From Flavobacteriales bacterium (GTDB taxonomy: Bacteria; Bacteroidota; Bacteroidia; Flavobacteriales_E; Vicingaceae), in contig PALM01000046.1 of NCBI GenBank assembly GCA_002706365.1, positions 60,987 through 124,986 on the forward strand: a stretch of DNA of 64,000 nucleotides, read 5' to 3'. Below are positions 35,912-47,562 of the stretch, piece by piece. The notes under the pieces were generated by a model. It ran no database searches and was not told the origin of the DNA. It saw only the letters and a program-made list of their open reading frames with translations. Numbering within the stretch: position 1 is the stretch's first letter; each line of letters starts with the position of its first letter. The translations under genes were made by a program, and so were the position numbers.

Positions 35912-37048
35912 TTGACTAGCAAGAAGGAAATCTCACCCACTCAATTGATGTGGAGAAAGTTCAAACGCAATCGTTTAGCGTTTGGCGGACTCCTACTCAT
36001 CTTCCTATTCTTTCTAATTGCACTTTTAGGTCCAATTATCCGACCTGACTCTACCCCCAAGGCCAATGATCAGCATCTAGAGTTAGCGAGAAAATCACCG
36101 GGCTTTGAATGTCAGTTCATTCAATTGCCAAATGCAACTGTAGCTGAATCTTCTTTTCTGGAAAAATGGCTCTTTGGAGCTCCAAATCCATATAGAGAAT
36201 CGCCTATACAAGACTATAGAATCGTTGAAGGGGGAGTAATTGTAATTCCTTTTTCAGCTCCTTCAAAAGCCAAAGAATTTGAAGTCTTTTATAATGCCGA
36301 AGAGCTTGAGAATTACGAAGAAGCTATAATGAAAGAAAGACCATCCTTCATCGTAGATCACCGCTATTTGCTGGGGACTGATCGCTATGGGAGAGATCTG
36401 TTGAGCAGACTGATGGCTGGCTGCTGGATCTCATTTTCGGTGGGAATCATTTCCCTCAGCATTTCTCTTTTTATAGGAATTGCACTGGGAGCTATAGCCG
36501 GATATTTTGGGGGAAAGATCGATGATCTCATCGTTTGGTTCTTTAATGTGGTTTGGTCAATTCCAACTCTTCTATTGGTGATTGCGATCACCCTAGTACT
36601 CGGAAAGGGTTTCTGGCAAGTTTTTGTGGCTGTTGGCTTAACCATGTGGGTGGAAGTAGCTAGATTGGTGCGCGGACAAGTAATGGAAATGCGATCAAAG
36701 GAGTTTGTGGAAGCTGGCAGGGCATTTGGCTATAAGAGTAGAAGAATTATTCTAAAACACATACTCCCCAATATCAGTGGCCCTATCATTGTGATCTCAG
36801 CTTCTAATTTTGCAGCGGCCATTTTGATCGAAGCCGGCTTGAGCTTTTTAGGATTAGGAGCTCAGCCTCCGCAAGCTACCTGGGGTAAAATGATCTCAGA
36901 GCACAAAGGTTATATTATCACTGGCGACGCTTATCTAGCTATCTTTCCCGGTATAGCTATTTTCTTATTGGTTCTTGCTTTTGTGGTAGTAGGGAATGGC
37001 TTGCGCGATGCTTTCGATAGTAAACAACTCAGCCCATCGCTTAGCTAA
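35912..37048 (+). CDS. OppC/DppC-like ABC transporter permease
   Basis: A 378-residue permease. One N-terminal helix (residues ~24-45, AFGGLLLIFLFFLIALLGPI) is followed by a ~110-residue extracytoplasmic insert ending in the DHRYLLGTDRYGRDLLSRLM motif, then five helices with the EAA loop (EAGRAFGYKSRRIILKHILPN). It belongs to dipeptide/oligopeptide importers, but no OppA, B, D or F gene is adjacent. The start is TTG, one base after the GT2 stop (a later ATG is at 35948). Its TAA overlaps the stop of the convergent transporter in CTAA. Confidence 0.85.
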   Translation: MTSKKEISPTQLMWRKFKRNRLAFGGLLLIFLFFLIALLGPIIRPDSTPKANDQHLELARKSPGFECQFIQLPNATVAESSFLEKWLFGAPNPYRESPIQDYRIVEGGVIVIPFSAPSKAKEFEVFYNAEELENYEEAIMKERPSFIVDHRYLLGTDRYGRDLLSRLMAGCWISFSVGIISLSISLFIGIALGAIAGYFGGKIDDLIVWFFNVVWSIPTLLLVIAITLVLGKGFWQVFVAVGLTMWVEVARLVRGQVMEMRSKEFVEAGRAFGYKSRRIILKHILPNISGPIIVISASNFAAAILIEAGLSFLGLGAQPPQATWGKMISEHKGYIITGDAYLAIFPGIAIFLLVLAFVVVGNGLRDAFDSKQLSPSLS

Positions 37049-38439
37049 AAGAATAGCAAAGCAGAAAGGTAGATCGTGAATCCCACAAGCATAGCAATTA
37101 GCGTATAGGGAAGTATTTCTTTGGCCTTTAATCCTGTAATTCCCAATAGTGGCAGAGCCCAAAATGGTTGCAACATATTTGTCAATTGATCGCCATAAGC
37201 CAATGCCATCACACCTTTCCATAAAGGTAATCCTAGACTTTCAGAAGCCTGCACAATGATCGGACCTTGAACGGCCCACTGTCCGCCTCCACTTGGAACA
37301 AAAATGTTCACCAATCCGGCACTAAACAAAGTGAAAATGGGAAATGTGGTTTCATTGGAAATATTCACAAAGAAGCCGGAGAGCATTTCCACCATACCTG
37401 AGCCTTTCATAATACCCATGATGCCAAAATAAAGTGGGAATTGGATCAGAATACCTGCCGCACCTCCTATGGCCTCATCAACTGCCTTTAGAAAGGAGCT
37501 GAAGTTGCCATGAAATAGAATCGCCAAACCCAAGAGCATGAAGTTGATGAAGTTGGGGGTAATGAAACCCAAACTGCTTCCTTCATTACTGCCTGATTTA
37601 TAGACTGCGTAAAAAAGGATCACCGCTCCCATTGCAAAGGCGAAGACCTTTGATCTGTCCAATCGCTCGGCCCCAACCACTTCTGAATCTTCCTCCTCTT
37701 TGCTGCTGATCTGGGCCTCGGGTAACTTGAACTTTTGCAGGGGTTTTTGCTTACCCAGCCAATAGAAAAGTGCCGGCATCAGCAATAAAAGCATCAGACA
37801 ACTGTATAGATTCATATTAGAAAAGGCGGTCTCAGCAAAGCTCAGTTGTTCTGGTAGATTGCCCAACTGCTCGCTGGAATAGATGCCCGACATCAAATCT
37901 TTCAAATGCCCTTTTTCTGCCACTTTCGCCAGGGATGAACCGCTTAATCCTCCATGCCAAACCATCAATCCGATATAGCCAGCTGCTCCAATAAGTGGAT
38001 AATTGATCGATAAACCGGTTTTTTCCGCCCTTTCAGCCACTTTTCTGGCGAAAATGGCACCGAATATCAATCCTAAGCCCCAATTGAAGAAAGCCACCAG
38101 CATAGTGAGCAGACAAACCCGCATGGCCGCCTCTCCATTGCTGCGAATTCTACCTAGCATCATTGAAATGAATCGATCTACCGGCTTACTCAAGGCTAAG
38201 ACATGTCCCAAAACCAGCATCAACATCATTTGCATGGCAAAGACCATCAAACCATTGTTCCAGAGTCCATCTTCCCAAGCAGCAAGCAAATCTAGGCTGT
38301 ATGAACCAAGATCAGTTCCCGCTTCCGGAGTGAAGAACAAAGCCAAGAAGAAGGTGAGCACTGTTAGTAAAAGCGCAATCGTGAAAGGGGTAGGGAGTAG
38401 GTACTGAAAGAGTCGGGCGTAGCCTTCGGTGAATTTCAT
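37045..38439 (-). CDS. short-chain fatty acid transporter, AtoE family
   Basis: A 464-residue inner-membrane protein with ~11 segments. The start (MKFTEGYARLFQYLLPTPFTIALLL), NWGLGLIFGAIFARKVA, GLSGSSLAKVAE and FVPSGGGQWAVQGPIIV are hallmarks of the AtoE/TIGR00366 family of short-chain fatty acid symporters. Butyrate- or acetoacetate-type substrates are inferred from the family only. It is monocistronic, with ligA divergent 68 bases away. Confidence 0.88.
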   Translation of the reverse strand: MKFTEGYARLFQYLLPTPFTIALLLTVLTFFLALFFTPEAGTDLGSYSLDLLAAWEDGLWNNGLMVFAMQMMLMLVLGHVLALSKPVDRFISMMLGRIRSNGEAAMRVCLLTMLVAFFNWGLGLIFGAIFARKVAERAEKTGLSINYPLIGAAGYIGLMVWHGGLSGSSLAKVAEKGHLKDLMSGIYSSEQLGNLPEQLSFAETAFSNMNLYSCLMLLLLMPALFYWLGKQKPLQKFKLPEAQISSKEEEDSEVVGAERLDRSKVFAFAMGAVILFYAVYKSGSNEGSSLGFITPNFINFMLLGLAILFHGNFSSFLKAVDEAIGGAAGILIQFPLYFGIMGIMKGSGMVEMLSGFFVNISNETTFPIFTLFSAGLVNIFVPSGGGQWAVQGPIIVQASESLGLPLWKGVMALAYGDQLTNMLQPFWALPLLGITGLKAKEILPYTLIAMLVGFTIYLSALLFF

Positions 38440-38477
38440 AGAATAATCGTCAAATAAAGATAGGGAAATGAGGCTGA

Positions 38478-40526
<2,049 letters not shown>

Positions 40527-40696
40527 AAGCCAAAGGCTAGATTCTTTCCCGCAGATAGCGCAGATTAATACTTTAGCGCTAAATCTGAAAATATTTTGAT
40601 ATCGCAGATTTAGTGTTATCCTTAGAATTAAATCTATTGCACCATGAAGATCAGCGTGATCTGCGAAATAAATCAGCGAGATCAGCGGGAGATAGA
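40527..40696. repeat. spacer with GCAGAT-type inverted repeats
   Basis: 170 bases between ligA and the ligA-tail relic. It contains an inverted pair CTAAATCTG (40579-40587) / CAGATTTAG (40605-40613) and short related motifs such as GATCAGCG and ATCTGCG at ~40650-40690, a type of intergenic sequence I associate with Bacteroidota genomes. No gene is supported. Confidence 0.6.
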
Positions 40697-40762
40697 AAAG
40701 CTGAGGATCTAGGAATAGAGATTATTTCGGAGGAGGAGTTTGAGAGAATGATTTATTCTTAG
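40697..40762 (+). pseudogene. relic of a second ligA 3' end
   Basis: A 21-codon stretch plus TAG translates as KAEDLGIEIISEEEFERM followed by IYS. That matches the ligA C-terminus ([18 protein letters not shown] followed by ISA) with both third-position and amino-acid changes. No start or upstream ligA homology is present, so it is not a gene. It is best explained as the leftover end of another ligA allele. Confidence 0.8.
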
Positions 40763-40796
40763 ATAAAAGAACAAAGAAAAAAGAGAAAAGACTTCA

Positions 40797-40831
40797 TTCG
40801 TAATTCGAAATTCCACATTCGTAATTGATTA
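40797..40831 (-). repeat. degenerate AATTACG-family heptamers at the recQ 3' end
   Basis: Five 7-base units on + (TTCGTAA, TTCGAAA, TTCCACA, TTCGTAA, TTGATTA). They are the reverse complement of the AATTACG family, and the last unit overlaps the recQ stop codon. Confidence 0.75.
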
Positions 40832-42739
40832 GGGGTTCCACTTTAGCTTCCCACTCTTCTCAATTATCTTCTCTTCATGCATGAGATATTCCAAGACCTT
40901 CACCAAGTGCTCTTCCTGAAAATATTCCAACTGATCTATGAGCTCATTCAAGCTTAAAGCTTCATCATCCAGTTTGCGTTTGCAGGCATCTACGATCTGA
41001 TCGAATTCCAGCTCGCTCACATCCATTTTATTCTTCTCCAAGCAGATATCGCAGATTCCGCATCTGGCTGAATCCTTTTCCCCAAAATATTCCAGCAAGA
41101 GCTGGCTTCTGCAGCGGATCTTGGATTGAGTGTAGTATAGAACCGCATCGATCTTCTCTTTGAAAATGGCTTTGCGGTCTTTGTAAGTTTCTTTTGAGAT
41201 CAATAGCGATCGTTGATCAACCCTTGCCTTATTGAAGAAGATCTGGGCCTGCTCTGAAGCTGGAATAAAATCGACCATCTCCATTTGATCAAGTTTGCTA
41301 AGCACTTTTAAAAAGGCCTCTTTGCCCATATTCATTTGTCCGGCTAGCTTGCCTTCATCAATCCGCACATAGTCTTCAAACATGCCTCCAAAACTTCTGA
41401 GAATATGTTTGATAATGGGGTCATAGACCTTATGCGATACCTGAAATTTGTAGAGCTCTTCTTTGTTCGCAGTGAATTTCATTTTGGAAGGTCGGTAAAA
41501 ACCTTCATTCATGCTTAAATAGCCTGCTTTTTGGAGAAAATCAAGGGAAGTGTAGACCAATGCAGCATCGAAATCGTAGCGTTGAGCAAACTCTCTTAGA
41601 TTAAAGGGAAAGCTTTGGCTTTCTCCACCATTGATTGGGATCTGTAGAAAATTACACAGAGCTAGATATACTTTTTTGATCTCTTCTAGGGGTGGGAATG
41701 ACTTCTCATATTCGGCTTTTAGCTCATTGGCTTGTGAGTCATTCACCATCATTACTGCAAATGCCTTTTCACCATCTCGCCCCCCTCTTCCGGCTTCTTG
41801 ATAATAAGCCTCTAAAGAATTGGGATAATCCATATGAATGACGAAACGCACATCCGCTTTATCGATACCCATCCCAAAAGCATTGGTAGCAACCACCACC
41901 TGTGTGTGATTTTGGATCCAGGATTCTTGCACTCTGGAACGTTGGGCATGATCCAAACCACCGTGATAAGAGTCGGCGCTGATCTTATTGTCTTGCAGAT
42001 AGCCTGCAATCTGCTTGCATTTCAAACGTCTGTTGCAATAAACTACACCACTTCCACCTACATTCTTGATCACCTTTAGCATACGTTGATGCATATTTTC
42101 CTCATTGAGCACCACATAAGCCAAGTTCTTGCGCTGAAAGCTCTTTTGGATCACATGCTTAGCCTTGAATTCCAAGCGTTCTTGAATGTCTTCTACCACT
42201 TTAGGGGTGGCGGTGGCAGTAAGTGCTAAGACTGGCACATCTGGCAGCTGTTTGCGCAGTTCGGCAATGTTCAGATAGGCCGGACGAAAATCGTAACCCC
42301 ATTGGGAGATACAATGTGCTTCATCAATTGCCAGAAGGCTCACATTCATTTTTGGTAAGCGAGCTTGGAAGAGTTCGGTCTGCAATCGCTCCGGGGAGAG
42401 ATAGAGGAATTTGAAATCTCCATAGGCGGCATTATCCAAAGCTATATCCAGCTCCTTTTTACTCATCGCCGAACTAATGGCCATAGCTTTGATGCCTCTT
42501 TTGCGAAGATTCAGGACTTGATCTTCCATTAGGGCTATCAGTGGAGAAACCACCAAACAAATGCCTTCTATAGCCATTGCCGGTACTTGAAAGCAAATGG
42601 ATTTCCCACCTCCGGTAGGGAGCAATGCCAGAGTGTCTTTTCCATCAAGGGCGGACTGTATGATCTCTTCTTGCTTTTCGCGAAAGGAATCATAGCCCCA
42701 ATACTGTTTGAGTATTTGATGGATTTGAGAATCAGACAT
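40829..42739 (-). CDS. recQ: ATP-dependent DNA helicase RecQ
   Basis: A 636-residue superfamily 2 helicase: LLPTGGGKSICFQVP (motif I), DEAHCISQWGYDFRP (motif II plus aromatic-rich loop; Tyr replaces the more common His in WGHDFR), ALTATATP (III) and QEAGRGGRDG (VI). The RQC zinc site has Cys residues in SARCGICDICLEKN and RCRSQLL. The usual C-terminal HRDC domain is absent or strongly reduced, because the protein ends in a short helical tail. The stop codon lies in an AATTACG-family repeat. Confidence 0.95.
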   Translation of the reverse strand: MSDSQIHQILKQYWGYDSFREKQEEIIQSALDGKDTLALLPTGGGKSICFQVPAMAIEGICLVVSPLIALMEDQVLNLRKRGIKAMAISSAMSKKELDIALDNAAYGDFKFLYLSPERLQTELFQARLPKMNVSLLAIDEAHCISQWGYDFRPAYLNIAELRKQLPDVPVLALTATATPKVVEDIQERLEFKAKHVIQKSFQRKNLAYVVLNEENMHQRMLKVIKNVGGSGVVYCNRRLKCKQIAGYLQDNKISADSYHGGLDHAQRSRVQESWIQNHTQVVVATNAFGMGIDKADVRFVIHMDYPNSLEAYYQEAGRGGRDGEKAFAVMMVNDSQANELKAEYEKSFPPLEEIKKVYLALCNFLQIPINGGESQSFPFNLREFAQRYDFDAALVYTSLDFLQKAGYLSMNEGFYRPSKMKFTANKEELYKFQVSHKVYDPIIKHILRSFGGMFEDYVRIDEGKLAGQMNMGKEAFLKVLSKLDQMEMVDFIPASEQAQIFFNKARVDQRSLLISKETYKDRKAIFKEKIDAVLYYTQSKIRCRSQLLLEYFGEKDSARCGICDICLEKNKMDVSELEFDQIVDACKRKLDDEALSLNELIDQLEYFQEEHLVKVLEYLMHEEKIIEKSGKLKWNP

Positions 42740-42751
42740 AGCTATATAAAA

Positions 42752-42777
42752 ATAGCCGTTAATTGCTTAACGGCTAT
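42752..42777 (-). terminator. terminator of the 42800-43249 gene
   Basis: An 11-base perfect stem ATAGCCGTTAA/TTAACGGCTAT with a TTGC loop. The T-run is on the minus strand (A5 at 42748-42752 on +). It separates the small secreted-protein gene from recQ on the same strand. Confidence 0.85.
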
Positions 42778-42799
42778 CTTAATTCATTGAAGGTTTTGA

Positions 42800-43249
42800 T
42801 TAAGCCTTCTTTCTGAAGATGTATCGTGTAATGAAGATACCATCACCATCGCCTTTACCGGCATCACTTTCTACGCCACTGGTAATGAATACCAATTCCC
42901 AGCCTTTCTGACTCATATCATTCAACATTGAGCTAAAGAGAGCATCGTTAGAAGCGATATTCTGGAAGTTGATACCCACCATAGAATAGAAGTTCAATAC
43001 TTTGGTTTCATAAAAGGCATCCACTTTGGCATCACCTCTTTTTACATCTCCTTGCTTTGATTTTTTACCATCAGTACGCTCGGTTGTGAATTCATTATAA
43101 TCGATATCTGAATTTTCTTGAATGATTCTAGATCTACCCAGACCACCAGGAACAACTGATTCAATTGTAGTAACTACTTTGTAGGTGTATTGAGCAAATA
43201 ACTCGCAACTACCCATGATAATTAAAGAGAGTAAGAAAAGCTTTTTCAT
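42800..43249 (-). CDS. secreted protein of unknown function
   Basis: A 149-residue protein with a signal peptide (MKKLFLLSLIIMGSCELFAQ). The mature part starts YTYKVVTTIESVVPGGLGRSRII, contains LNFYSMVGINFQNIASND and ends with MSQKGWELVFITSGVE...GIFITRYIFRKK. The GWELVFITSG segment resembles the DUF4177-like theme of small beta-alpha proteins. I recall close relatives in flavobacteria without a function. A TTG-N18-TATAATTG promoter-like pair lies upstream on the minus strand. Confidence 0.78.
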   Translation of the reverse strand: MKKLFLLSLIIMGSCELFAQYTYKVVTTIESVVPGGLGRSRIIQENSDIDYNEFTTERTDGKKSKQGDVKRGDAKVDAFYETKVLNFYSMVGINFQNIASNDALFSSMLNDMSQKGWELVFITSGVESDAGKGDGDGIFITRYIFRKKA

Positions 43250-43342
43250 TAGTCTGATATTTAATAAGTTAATAAGCTACAATTATAGATAAACCTTTTA
43301 TAAACCAACTATTTAATTTCATATAAATCTTTTGCGAAGGGT

Positions 43343-43350
43343 TATCTTTG
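43343..43350 (+). promoter_or_regulatory. -7 box of prfB
   Basis: TATCTTTG matches TAnnTTTG and lies 16 bases before the prfB ATG. Confidence 0.55.
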
Positions 43351-43366
43351 CGGCAGAATTTCTCAG

Positions 43367-44491
43367 ATGATTACACAAGACCAGCTAAAACAGCTTCAAG
43401 AGCGCACTCAAGCTCTTTATGATTACCTTGATATTGAGGTAAAGGAGATCCAGATCAAGGAGGATGAACAACGTACTCAATTACAAGGCTTTTGGGATGA
43501 CCCTAAAGAAGCAGAGAAGCTGATGCGTCAAATTCGAAATAAGAAGGTATGGACTGAAGGGTATCATACGGTTAAAACGGCTATTGATGATCTGGAGGTG
43601 ATCTACGACTTCTATAAAGACGATGGGGCCACAGAGGCTGAGGTAATGCAGGCTCACAAGAAAGCGGTGGAGCTCCTAGAGGAATTGGAATTCAAGAATA
43701 TGCTTAGTGCCGAAGAAGATTCCCTCAATGCAGTGCTTCAAATTACTGCTGGAGCTGGAGGGACAGAAAGCTGCGACTGGGCTTCTATGCTGATGCGCAT
43801 GTACATGATGTGGGGCGAGAAGCATGGCATGAAGGTAAAGGAGCTGGATCTTCAAGAAGGGGATGTGGCAGGTGTAAAGACCGTTACCATGGAATTTGAA
43901 GGAGAATTTGCTTTTGGATATTTGAAAGGGGAGAATGGAGTACATCGTTTGGTGAGGATCTCACCTTTTGATTCCAATGCTAAACGACATACCTCTTTTG
44001 CTTCGGTTTATGTGTATCCTTTGGTTGATGACAGCATTGAGATTGAAGTGAGTCCTGGCGACATCTCATGGGACACTTTCCGTTCTGGAGGTGCTGGTGG
44101 ACAAAATGTAAACAAGGTAGAAACCGGGGTTAGATTGCATCACAAACCATCTGGTATTGTGATCGACAATACAGAATCGCGCTCACAGCTTGCAAATAAG
44201 GAAAAAGCCATGCAGCTTTTGAAGTCGCAACTTTTTGAAATTGAGATGCGCAAGAGAGAGGAGAAGCGAGCTGAGATCGAAGCTGATAAGAAGAAGATCG
44301 AATGGGGTTCACAGATCAGAAACTACGTGATGCATCCATACAAAATGGTAAAAGATGTGCGTACCAATTACGAAACATCAAATGTAGATGCAGTTATGGA
44401 TGGAGGTCTTGACGACTTCATCAAAACTTATCTAATGGAATACGGTTCCAATCAAAAGAGCAAGAGCAACGCAAATAACTTGAACGAATAA
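43367..44491 (+). CDS. prfB: peptide chain release factor 2, without programmed frameshift
   Basis: A 374-residue RF2 for UAA/UGA stops. The SPF recognition tripeptide ([14 protein letters not shown]) and the GGQ at 244-246 ([15 protein letters not shown]) are present. In many bacteria codons 24-26 contain CTT-TGA-C and require +1 frameshifting. Here the matching place reads TAC CTT GAT ATT in one frame, so the autoregulatory frameshift site is absent. The stop overlaps the arsC-like ATG by one base (TAATG). Confidence 0.96.
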   Translation: MITQDQLKQLQERTQALYDYLDIEVKEIQIKEDEQRTQLQGFWDDPKEAEKLMRQIRNKKVWTEGYHTVKTAIDDLEVIYDFYKDDGATEAEVMQAHKKAVELLEELEFKNMLSAEEDSLNAVLQITAGAGGTESCDWASMLMRMYMMWGEKHGMKVKELDLQEGDVAGVKTVTMEFEGEFAFGYLKGENGVHRLVRISPFDSNAKRHTSFASVYVYPLVDDSIEIEVSPGDISWDTFRSGGAGGQNVNKVETGVRLHHKPSGIVIDNTESRSQLANKEKAMQLLKSQLFEIEMRKREEKRAEIEADKKKIEWGSQIRNYVMHPYKMVKDVRTNYETSNVDAVMDGGLDDFIKTYLMEYGSNQKSKSNANNLNE

Positions 44492-44832
44492 TGATCATAT
44501 ATCACAATCCACGCTGCACAAAAAGCAGAGAAGGTCTAGCATACCTAGAAGAGAAAGGACAGAAAGCTGAAGTGAGAGAGTATCTTAAAGAGGCTTTTAC
44601 AAAAGATGAATTAGCTGAGGTGATTCAGAAATTGGGAATAGAACCCTCAGCTCTGCTGCGAAAGAATGAACAGATCTATAAGGATCAGTATAAAGGAAAA
44701 GACATAAAAGAGAGTCAGTGGATCGACATCATGCTAGAGCATCCACGATTGATCGAAAGACCAATTATAGTAAGTGATGATAAAGCCGTTATTGGCCGAC
44801 CAAAAGAAGAGATAGATAAGCTGCTAGCTTAA
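44491..44832 (+). CDS. arsC: arsenate reductase, ArsC/Spx thioredoxin-fold family
   Basis: A 113-residue protein with the ArsC active-site loop NPRCTKSREG (Cys9, Ser12). An Arg in ALLRKNEQIYK and a second in HPRLIERPIIV correspond to the arsenate-binding arginines. This supports glutaredoxin-coupled arsenate reductase, although related YffB-like proteins share the pattern and no other ars gene is near. It is translationally coupled to prfB. Confidence 0.85.
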   Translation: MIIYHNPRCTKSREGLAYLEEKGQKAEVREYLKEAFTKDELAEVIQKLGIEPSALLRKNEQIYKDQYKGKDIKESQWIDIMLEHPRLIERPIIVSDDKAVIGRPKEEIDKLLA

Positions 44833-44834
44833 GC

Positions 44835-44996
44835 TTATTCTTCGATGGTCTCAGTCGCAGGCGCTTTTTTGCCTTTGAACTTTTCGATCACATATTGAGT
44901 GATTGCAAATGGAAGGGCAAATGCAGATAAGAATAGCAATACCCAGAAAGCCAAACCAAAAATCACTAAGAAGAGTAAAAATCCCGCTGTAAACAT
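44835..44996 (-). CDS. 53-residue membrane protein
   Basis: A short frame on the minus strand from ATG 44996 to TAA 44835. Residues ~3-37 are one long or two short hydrophobic helices (FLLFLVIFGLAFWVLLFLSA), then a basic KFKGKK stretch and an acidic Thr/Glu tail. A consensus -7 box TAATTTTG (minus strand, + 45029-45036) lies upstream. It is convergent with arsC at a gap of 2 bases. The hydrophobic segment plus promoter support a real gene. The function is unknown. Confidence 0.7.
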   Translation of the reverse strand: MFTAGFLLFLVIFGLAFWVLLFLSAFALPFAITQYVIEKFKGKKAPATETIEE

Positions 44997-45028
44997 AAAC
45001 TGAGAATAAATTTCTCTGCAATTTTACG

Positions 45029-45036
45029 CAAAATTA
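45029..45036 (-). promoter_or_regulatory. -7 box of the 53-residue membrane protein gene
   Basis: TAATTTTG on the minus strand matches TAnnTTTG, 32 bases before the ATG. Confidence 0.55.
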
Positions 45037-45067
45037 GCCTTTAAAACAGAACGCAAATTCAGTAAAA

Positions 45068-46468
45068 ATGGAATTTAGAATTGAAAAAGATACCCTTGGA
45101 GAAGTAAAAGTGCCCGCAGATAAATACTGGGGAGCCCAAACCGAAAGATCAAGGAACAATTTCAAGATTGGAGACGAGAAACAGCAAATGCCTATAGAAA
45201 TCATCAGAGGCTTTGCTTATTTGAAAAAGGCAGCAGCCTTTACTAATGCAGAATTAGGTGTTTTGGCCGATGAGAAGAGAGATTTGATCGGAAAGGTTTG
45301 CGATGAGATCCTCGATGGAAAACTAGATGATCAATTTCCATTGGTGATCTGGCAAACCGGATCGGGAACGCAATCAAATATGAATACCAATGAGGTGATT
45401 GCCAATCGCGCTCACGTAATTCAAGGAAATAAATTGGGAGAAGGAGATCGCTTCATCCACCCCAATGATGATGTGAATAAATCTCAGTCGTCGAATGATA
45501 CCTTCCCAACCGGAATGCACATCGCATGCTACAATATGGTGGTTGAGACTACCATCCCTAAAGTAGAAGCGCTTAGAGATACTTTGAAGGCCAAGTCGGA
45601 GGCTTTTATGGATGTGGTGAAAATTGGTAGAACACACTTGATGGATGCTACTCCATTAACTGTCGGCCAAGAATTATCGGGTTATGTGTCACAGTTGAAC
45701 CATGGATTAAAGGCATTGAGAAATACCTTGGACCACCTTTCTGAAATTGCATTAGGAGGAACTGCAGTTGGAACTGGAATCAACACTCCTGAAGGATATT
45801 CTGAGAAGGTTGCAGCATATATTGCAGAGTTTACCGGATTGCCATTCCGCACTGCCGAGAATAAGTTTGAAGCTTTGGCTGCTCACGATGCGATCGTTGA
45901 AACTCATGGGGCAATCAAACAATTGGCTGTAAGTCTGATGAAGATAGGTAATGATATTCGGCTGCTGGCTTCCGGTCCGCGTTGTGGAATTGGGGAATTG
46001 AATATTCCTGCAAACGAACCGGGTTCTTCAATCATGCCTGGAAAAGTGAATCCAACTCAGGCTGAGGCTCTGACCATGGTTTGTGCGCAAGTGATAGGAA
46101 ACGATGTGGCCATTGCTGCCGGTGGAATGAACGGACATTTTGAATTGAATGTTTTCAAACCAATGATGGCCAAAAACCTATTGGAGTCAGCACGTATCTT
46201 AGGTGATGCCTGTGAATCTTTCAATGTGAATTGTGCCGAAGGTATTGAGCCAAATCACAAGAACATCAAAGAGAATTTGAATAACTCTTTGATGCTAGTA
46301 ACAGCTTTGAATACCCATATTGGATACGATAAGGCTTCTAAGATTGCCAAAACAGCTCATGAAAATGGCACTACACTGAAAGAAGAAGCTATCAATTTGG
46401 GATACTTAACTGCTGAAGAATTCGACAAGTGGTTAGATCCTTCTAAAATGATTGGATCCTTAAAATAG
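45068..46468 (+). CDS. fumC: class II fumarate hydratase
   Basis: A 466-residue FumC that interconverts fumarate and malate in the TCA cycle. The superfamily signature [15 protein letters not shown] begins at ~319. It also has [25 protein letters not shown] and [16 protein letters not shown]. The length is typical, and no Fe-S cysteines are needed in this class. The lipoprotein gene follows after 5 bases. Confidence 0.97.
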   Translation: MEFRIEKDTLGEVKVPADKYWGAQTERSRNNFKIGDEKQQMPIEIIRGFAYLKKAAAFTNAELGVLADEKRDLIGKVCDEILDGKLDDQFPLVIWQTGSGTQSNMNTNEVIANRAHVIQGNKLGEGDRFIHPNDDVNKSQSSNDTFPTGMHIACYNMVVETTIPKVEALRDTLKAKSEAFMDVVKIGRTHLMDATPLTVGQELSGYVSQLNHGLKALRNTLDHLSEIALGGTAVGTGINTPEGYSEKVAAYIAEFTGLPFRTAENKFEALAAHDAIVETHGAIKQLAVSLMKIGNDIRLLASGPRCGIGELNIPANEPGSSIMPGKVNPTQAEALTMVCAQVIGNDVAIAAGGMNGHFELNVFKPMMAKNLLESARILGDACESFNVNCAEGIEPNHKNIKENLNNSLMLVTALNTHIGYDKASKIAKTAHENGTTLKEEAINLGYLTAEEFDKWLDPSKMIGSLK

Positions 46469-46473
46469 AAGAT

Positions 46474-47529
46474 GTGCAGATCTTGAGAAATCTATTTTTA
46501 TTCATTCTTCCTTTATTTTTTGCTTGTGCAATTCCGGATCAAGGACAAAAAAAGGAGACAAAGAATGTAATCAGCTTTAAAATTGAAGAGCTTGATAGTC
46601 CAAGCGATGCCAGCATCCGCGGTATTTGGGTGTTGGATTCAAATTGCATCTGGCTGAGTGGAGCTAAAGGAACTGTCCTTAGATCTCTAAATAGCGGGGA
46701 AAGCTGGCAACTTTTGCCTCCACCTGATCAGGACTCATTGGATTTTAGAGACATCCATGCTTTTTCAAAAGAATCCGCTTTAATTGTCAGTGCTGGATAT
46801 CCTGCAAGGGTCTATTTAACTAAGGATGCGGGTGAGAATTGGGAGTTGGTCTATGAAAACCTCGATTCATCTGCATTTATGAATTCAGTGCATTTCAAGG
46901 ATTCGAAGAATGGATTGATCGTTGGGGATAAGCTCAACGACTATCATTTTTTACTAATGACAGCTGATGGAGGGAGAAGTTGGGATAGAGTAGACTCTAC
47001 AAAGATTGCCAAACCCTTGAAAATTGAACATGCCTTCGCAGCCAGTGGTTCTTGCATTACGGTAAATGAAGCAGGCAATTATGTGGTGGCCTTTGGGGGA
47101 GAGAAAAGTCGGGTACTTAGACAAGCAAATGATCAATGGATTGCTACAGAATTAGCTATCGACGATAGTTCAGCGAGCAGCGGAGTATATTCCATAGCTT
47201 CCGGAGCTGGTAAATTGATGACTGCCGGAGGGGATTATACAAAAGAAGATGAAGCTTGGCATGCATTTTATTCTGAAGATGGAGGAGAGACCTGGCAAAG
47301 CACTGCATCGAAGTACCGTGGATATCGCTCAGTAGTCGCTTATTCTCCTTTAATGGAACTGTGGCTAGCTGCTGGAAGCAATGGAGTGGATCTTTTCTAT
47401 CCTGAGCATAGAATCTGGTCGAAGGTGTCAGATAAGTCGATCAATACTCTTCAATTCGATCAATATACTCCTAGAGCTTGGGCTGCAGGACCAGATGGCA
47501 GCATCTATCGCATTAATTTCAAGAGATAG
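46474..47529 (+). CDS. YCF48/BNR-like beta-propeller lipoprotein
   Basis: A 351-residue lipoprotein with lipobox LFFAC (Cys18). It carries repeated propeller blades with the pattern G-x-x-G-x-x-x-x-S-x-D-G-G-x-x-W (TVLRSLNSGESWQL, LTKDAGENWELV, MTADGGRSWDRV, SEDGGETWQST), as in YCF48, BNR and sortilin-like propellers. The start is GTG; a TTG three codons later is possible. YCF48 acts in photosystem II assembly in phototrophs, but in heterotrophs the role is unknown. It is probably co-transcribed with fumC. Confidence 0.83.
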   Translation: MQILRNLFLFILPLFFACAIPDQGQKKETKNVISFKIEELDSPSDASIRGIWVLDSNCIWLSGAKGTVLRSLNSGESWQLLPPPDQDSLDFRDIHAFSKESALIVSAGYPARVYLTKDAGENWELVYENLDSSAFMNSVHFKDSKNGLIVGDKLNDYHFLLMTADGGRSWDRVDSTKIAKPLKIEHAFAASGSCITVNEAGNYVVAFGGEKSRVLRQANDQWIATELAIDDSSASSGVYSIASGAGKLMTAGGDYTKEDEAWHAFYSEDGGETWQSTASKYRGYRSVVAYSPLMELWLAAGSNGVDLFYPEHRIWSKVSDKSINTLQFDQYTPRAWAAGPDGSIYRINFKR

Positions 47530-47562
47530 GCCCTTTAAATTCGAGGTGTTGACTGATTATAT

